NCBI GenBank assembly: GCA_019308525.1
Contig: JAFDIC010000015.1
Span: forward strand, 1 to 27,196
Direction: 5' to 3'
Source: Deltaproteobacteria bacterium
Lineage (GTDB): Bacteria; Desulfobacterota; DSM-4660; Desulfatiglandales; HGW-15
Length of the DNA: 27,196 nucleotides
In this document: in pieces, positions 23,819 to 27,196 of the stretch
Layout: the number at the start of each line of letters is the position of its first letter
Position numbering within the stretch: the stretch's first letter is position 1
The notes under the pieces: model-generated
Database searches by the model: none
What the model saw: the letters and a program-made list of their open reading frames with translations, nothing else
What the model was told of the DNA's origin: nothing
Program-made: the position numbers and the translations under genes

Positions 23819-25542
23819 AGATGGGAAACAGGAGATATCAGTTCGCACTTGGAGGATTTGAGGCCGAGGTTGGTGAGGGGATGAAGAAGATGCGCCAGGA
23901 AAGGGTAATGTCCAGGATCTGGGCCCACGATCACACCCTCTGGAAGGATGACCCTGCTGAGATCGCCAATCGCCTGGGCTGGCTCCATAGCCCCGAGACA
24001 ATGGTGGAAGCGATCCCAGGGCTAATGCAATTCGTGGAAGGGATCAAGGGGCAGGGTTACACCCGGGCCCTCCTCCTGGGAATGGGCGGATCAAGCCTGG
24101 CCCCTGAGATGTTCAGTCGCATCTTTGGAGCTGAAGAGGGCTACCTGGACCTGTTCGTCCTGGACAGCACGGATCCAGGGGCCGTACTAGCGGCGGAACG
24201 GAGACATGATCCTCGAAGGACCCTCTACATTGTTTCTACCAAATCAGGCGGGACCATCGAGACCCTCTCCTTCATGAAATATTTCTACAACAGGGCAAAG
24301 GATGCGCTGGGGGAGGAAGGTGCGGGGGCTCACTTCATAGCGATCACCGATCCGGGGAGCAGCCTCCAGTCCATGGCGGAAAGGCTCGGGTTCTGCAGGG
24401 TCTTTTTGAACGACCCGAATATCGGCGGGCGTTACTCTGCCCTGTCCTATTTCGGTCTGGTCCCGGCAGCCCTTATGGGCCGTGACCTGGCGGTGCTCCT
24501 TGAAAGGGCGGGCACCATGGCTCGTAACAGCGAAGGGCCCAAGTCCCCTGTGAGGGGAAACAACTCCTCGGCCCTCCTGGGTGCTGCAATGGGGGAGCTG
24601 GCGAACAGGGGACTGGACAAGCTCACCCTGGTTACATCCCCCGGGATATCAGCCTTCGGCGCGTGGGTGGAGCAATTGATAGCTGAGAGCACGGGAAAGG
24701 AAGGAAAGGGTATCTTGCCTGTTCAGGGTGAAGACTTGAAAGAGCCTCAATTCTATTCCAGGGACAGGGTCTTTGCCTACCTCAGGCTGGATGGGGATAG
24801 TACCCATGACACCAAGATAGAAGCCCTCCGCAAGGCAGGATTTCCCGTCTTTGAGTTCAACTTGAAGGATCCCTATGATATTGGCGGAGAGTGCTTCAGG
24901 TGGGAAATGGCTACTGCGGTAGCCGGGTGGTTCCTGGGAATCAATCCCTTTGATCAGCCCAACGTGGAATCGGCCAAGGTGCTGGCCCGGAAAATGGTCG
25001 AGACTTACATCAGGGAAGGACGATTGCCGGAACCGGAGCCGGCCATCGAGGCAGCCGACCTCATGGTATACTCTGATTTCCCAGCCAGAAGTCCCGAAGA
25101 GGCCCTTGAAAAGTTCTTGTCCCTGGCACGTCAGGGTGAAGATGGCTTCAGGGGCAGGAGCTACGTTGCCATACAGGCTTTTATTGCGCCGGGAGAAGAG
25201 ACTGATTCCTTGCTCCAGGACCTTCGTACGTCTATCCAGACTGCTGAGCGCTTGGCAACCACCGTGGGATACGGCCCCCGCTTCCTCCATTCCACGGGGC
25301 AACTCCACAAAGGGGATGGGGGCCGGGGCCTGTTTATCCAGATTACGGCCGACATACCGGTTGATCTGCCGATTCCCGATGAGGCGGGGAGTGAGAAGTC
25401 ATCCATCAGCTTTGGAGTGCTCAAGATGGCACAGGCCCTGGGTGACCGCCAGGCCCTGCTGGATGCGGGGCGAAGGGTGATTCGATTCCATTTCAGGGAC
25501 AAAGACGCGGGATTAGAGAGACTGGCACGGGCCTTGGGATGA
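23815..25542 (+). CDS. pgi: Glucose-6-phosphate isomerase (former half of a Tal-Pgi fusion)
   Basis: The 575-residue protein interconverts glucose-6-phosphate and fructose-6-phosphate. It starts with the linker-like MKMGNRRYQFALGGFEAEVG and RIWAHDHTLWKDDPAEIANRLGWL known from bifunctional transaldolase/Pgi proteins. The isomerase core follows: LLLGMGGSSLAPEMF, VSTKSGGTIETLSFMKYF, GRYSALSYFGLVPAALMG, and GAWVEQLIAESTGKEGKGILP with the catalytic Glu. No core segment seems missing. ATG 23815 is placed behind AAAGGTGG; GTG 23806 and ATG 23821 are alternatives. It seems to have become a separate protein by deletion of most of the transaldolase part. rpiA follows after 21 bp. Confidence 0.9.
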   Translation: MKMGNRRYQFALGGFEAEVGEGMKKMRQERVMSRIWAHDHTLWKDDPAEIANRLGWLHSPETMVEAIPGLMQFVEGIKGQGYTRALLLGMGGSSLAPEMFSRIFGAEEGYLDLFVLDSTDPGAVLAAERRHDPRRTLYIVSTKSGGTIETLSFMKYFYNRAKDALGEEGAGAHFIAITDPGSSLQSMAERLGFCRVFLNDPNIGGRYSALSYFGLVPAALMGRDLAVLLERAGTMARNSEGPKSPVRGNNSSALLGAAMGELANRGLDKLTLVTSPGISAFGAWVEQLIAESTGKEGKGILPVQGEDLKEPQFYSRDRVFAYLRLDGDSTHDTKIEALRKAGFPVFEFNLKDPYDIGGECFRWEMATAVAGWFLGINPFDQPNVESAKVLARKMVETYIREGRLPEPEPAIEAADLMVYSDFPARSPEEALEKFLSLARQGEDGFRGRSYVAIQAFIAPGEETDSLLQDLRTSIQTAERLATTVGYGPRFLHSTGQLHKGDGGRGLFIQITADIPVDLPIPDEAGSEKSSISFGVLKMAQALGDRQALLDAGRRVIRFHFRDKDAGLERLARALG

Positions 25543-25563
25543 TGAGCAGAGAAGGAGAGGTAG

Positions 25564-26304
25564 ATGGACGAGAGGTCATTGCTGAAGGAGAGGGCAGCCA
25601 GAAAGGCTGTTGAGTTCATTGAGTCGGGCATGGTCGTTGGGCTTGGCACGGGAAGCACCGTGCGTTACGCCCTCGACCGCCTCGGGGAAAAGATAAGGGC
25701 GGGGGAATTGAAGGACATCGTGGGCATACCCAGCTCCAGGGACACGGAAAAGAGGGCCAGGGAAGCAGGAATTCCCCTGACGACATTAGAGGAATGCAGG
25801 ATAATCGATATTACTATTGACGGGGCGGACGAGGTGGACCCCTCCTTGAACCTCATAAAGGGGGGTGGCGGCGCCCTGCTACGTGAGAAGGTGATAGCCC
25901 AGACAAGCCGAAGGACCGTCATCATGGTGGACGAGAGCAAGATGTCTCCCTGTATCGGGACCCTGTGGCACCTGCCTGTCGAAGTTATTCCCTTTGCCTG
26001 GCCGGTAGAGAAGGCCTTTATCGAGACCCTGGGCGCCGGTGTGACCCTCCGAAAGGCAGGCGATGAAAGAACATTTGAGACGGACCAGGGAAACTACATC
26101 CTTGATTGCAGGTTCGGCCCTATCAAGGAAGCAGAAAAACTGGCCCTTGAACTTTGCAAGAGGGCGGGTATCGTGGAACACGGGCTCTTCTTGGGGCTTG
26201 CCTCGGACGTCGTGGTGGCCGGCAAGGATGGCATCCGTCACCTCAAAAAGGGAGATTTGGGCGGCACCCCATTTTTTTCGCGGAAGGTTTCAAAGGGCAA
26301 TTGA
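25564..26304 (+). CDS. rpiA: Ribose-5-phosphate isomerase A
   Basis: The 246-residue enzyme converts ribulose-5-phosphate to ribose-5-phosphate. Signatures are VGLGTGSTVRY (25-35), the catalytic DGADEVD (86-92) and LIKGGGGALLREK (97-109), which binds the sugar phosphate. Length is slightly above the usual 220-230 because of a short C-terminal extension (KKGDLGGTPFFSRKVSKGN). GGAGAGGTAG precedes the ATG. It is the last gene of the pentose-phosphate run; no terminator with a T-run is visible in the following 90 bp. Confidence 0.95.
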   Translation: MDERSLLKERAARKAVEFIESGMVVGLGTGSTVRYALDRLGEKIRAGELKDIVGIPSSRDTEKRAREAGIPLTTLEECRIIDITIDGADEVDPSLNLIKGGGGALLREKVIAQTSRRTVIMVDESKMSPCIGTLWHLPVEVIPFAWPVEKAFIETLGAGVTLRKAGDERTFETDQGNYILDCRFGPIKEAEKLALELCKRAGIVEHGLFLGLASDVVVAGKDGIRHLKKGDLGGTPFFSRKVSKGN

Positions 26305-26396
26305 ATGCTAGGTGGGATTCTTAACATATTACCCTTCGCTATATGGCTCCAGTATTTGAATGATATCTAGCCAGAAAATCTCTAACACATTTTGTA

Positions 26397-26432
26397 TTGA
26401 CATTATGTTTTCTTGGATATACATTGTATATC
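26397..26432 (+). promoter_or_regulatory. Promoter and operator of mazEF
   Basis: TTGACA (26397-26402) is followed after 17 nt by TACATT (26420-26425). A perfect inverted repeat GATATAC-ATT-GTATATC (26416-26432) covers the -10 box. This is well placed for autorepression by MazE or the MazEF complex. The segment is clearly AT-richer than the operon before it. Confidence 0.7.
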
Positions 26433-26454
26433 ATAAGATTCAGGAGGCATGGTT

Positions 26455-26709
26455 ATGCAAAACAATAATATTGAATTGCAAATTGGAAAATGGGGCAATT
26501 CCCTTGGGATAAGGCTCCCTAAGCACATTTCAGAGGCTCTTCACTTGAAGCCAAAGGACAAGGTAAGTTGTGCCATTGAAAACGGAAAATTGGTTCTAAG
26601 GCCAGTACGTCTGGTCAAAAAGTATACACTTAAAGAATTGTTAGCCAAAGCAGAAGAACCCAGCGAAGAAATATCATGGGGCAAGCCTGAAGGAGAAGAA
26701 GTTTGGTAG
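26455..26709 (+). CDS. mazE: MazE-type antitoxin (AbrB fold)
   Basis: The 84-residue protein opens with IELQIGKWGNSLGIRLPKHI followed by LKPKDKVSCAIENGKLVLRP, the swapped-hairpin AbrB/MazE DNA-binding domain (residues 6-52). The acidic C-terminal tail (KAEEPSEEISWGKPEGEEVW) fits the segment that blocks MazF. ATG 26455 lies 7 nt behind AGGAGG; ATG 26449 is too close. It overlaps the toxin start by 7 nt. Confidence 0.93.
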   Translation: MQNNNIELQIGKWGNSLGIRLPKHISEALHLKPKDKVSCAIENGKLVLRPVRLVKKYTLKELLAKAEEPSEEISWGKPEGEEVW

Positions 26710-27038
26710 ACTACATCCCCAAACGTGGAGATTTTATCCGTCTCAATTTTCACCCACAAGCTGGGCATGAACAAACGGGGAGCAGACCTGCCTTAGTCTT
26801 AAGCCACACTTCATTTAATAGAAAGATGGGATTTGTTTTTGTTTGTCCCATAAGCACCACTAGACGCAAAAATCCATTTTATGTGCCGATTCCCGAATCT
26901 GAGAAAGTGACGGGAATAATAATGGCAGATCAACTACGATCACTTGATTATAGGGCGAGAAAAGCGGTCTTCATTAGCAAGTGCCCTGAGGTATTACTTC
27001 AAGAAGTCTTAATGCATGTAGAACCAATTTTGTTTTGA
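26703..27038 (+). CDS. mazF: MazF-type mRNA interferase toxin
   Basis: The 111-residue protein matches MazF: YIPKRGDFIRLNFHPQAGHE, then QTGSRPALVLSHTSFN with the Arg and Ser/Thr of the active site, VFVCPISTTRR, and VPIPESEKVTGIIMADQLRSLDYRAR ending the fold. MazF cleaves mRNA at short specific sequences. The start is a TTG at 26703, preceded by GGAG at 7-nt spacing and inside the end of mazE; no ATG exists at the N-terminus, and VDYIPKRGD is the expected family start. A rare start codon for the toxin favours excess antitoxin. The gene appears intact. Confidence 0.93.
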   Translation: MVDYIPKRGDFIRLNFHPQAGHEQTGSRPALVLSHTSFNRKMGFVFVCPISTTRRKNPFYVPIPESEKVTGIIMADQLRSLDYRARKAVFISKCPEVLLQEVLMHVEPILF

Positions 27039-27066
27039 GTCCTTGGAAAGTGGAAAGGGGGAAGTA

Positions 27067-27156
27067 GGTTCCGAAGCAACTTGCCGAGGAGAAAAGGTCC
27101 ACTCAGACGATCCTGTACTGTGCGTATTCCAGGGACGTAGATTCGTAATTAAATAA
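27067..27156 (+). pseudogene. Second fragment of the IS200-like transposase C-terminus
   Basis: In frame this reads GSEATCRGEKVHSDDPVLCV and then FQGRRFVIK before TAA. The 33 nt at 27088-27120 match the minus strand of 8196-8228 at 31 positions, with GEKVH-S-DD here where the other copy has a stop. Upstream the similarity fades quickly, so only the last 25-30 codons remain. It follows mazEF as the other copy follows brnTA. Confidence 0.5.
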
Positions 27157-27196
27157 GTCGTTCTTAAGTCTTCCTGACGAACGAGGCGTTTGGAGT

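Overview
The window reads as a chromosomal segment of an anaerobic bacterium, most likely a member of the Desulfobacterota (old Deltaproteobacteria). This rests on context, not on a marker gene: a stand-alone AICAR transformylase, FolE2-type GTP cyclohydrolase, a DctP/Q/M TRAP transporter, a UbiD-type decarboxylase, a sigma-54 (NtrC-type) regulator, ferredoxin-domain redox proteins and an ArsS-type radical SAM gene that appears to be a selenoprotein. Base composition is moderately GC-rich, except in AT-richer toxin-antitoxin islands.

Layout. 1-3.2 kb (minus strand): the 5' part of a QueG-like iron-sulfur protein, AICAR transformylase and folE2. 3.4-4.2 kb: tRNA-Pro(UGG), followed by a debris zone holding a second copy of the tRNA 3' end and a copied ferredoxin-gene tail. 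4.2-7.6 kb: a complete TRAP transporter. 7.6-8.4 kb: decayed DNA with a DUF1186-like remnant and the tail of an IS200-like (Y1) transposase. 8.4-12.8 kb: three toxin-antitoxin pairs (BrnTA, Phd/PIN, Phd/ParE) around an FMN/ferredoxin fusion protein and a UbiD-family decarboxylase. 13-16.2 kb: a PAS histidine kinase, its sigma-54 response regulator and a small zinc-finger protein. 16.4-18.7 kb: a frameshifted DUF547 gene and a mercuric-reductase-like flavoprotein. 18.7-26.3 kb: an oxidative pentose-phosphate operon (gnd, zwf, pgl, remnants of glk and tal, pgi, rpiA). An arsenosugar-type pair (AhpD-like protein and ArsS) lies inside it. 26.4-27.2 kb: MazEF and another fragment of the same transposase family.

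How the genes fit together. Zwf, Pgl and Gnd would take glucose-6-phosphate to ribulose-5-phosphate, RpiA would make ribose-5-phosphate, and Pgi would link to glycolysis. The operon is damaged, however: glucokinase is cut to about 33 codons, transaldolase to about 60, and 6-phosphogluconolactonase lacks an internal stretch. The strongest hidden signal is the radical SAM gene. Its apparent TGA stop falls where the family carries a C-terminal Cys or Sec in a GSS(C/U)GG motif. Reading through gives U-G-G and a real stop six codons later, and a short hairpin with G-U in its loop lies at SECIS distance. Four toxin-antitoxin pairs, two transposase tails, a tRNA 3'-end duplication and several truncated genes point to repeated insertion and deletion.
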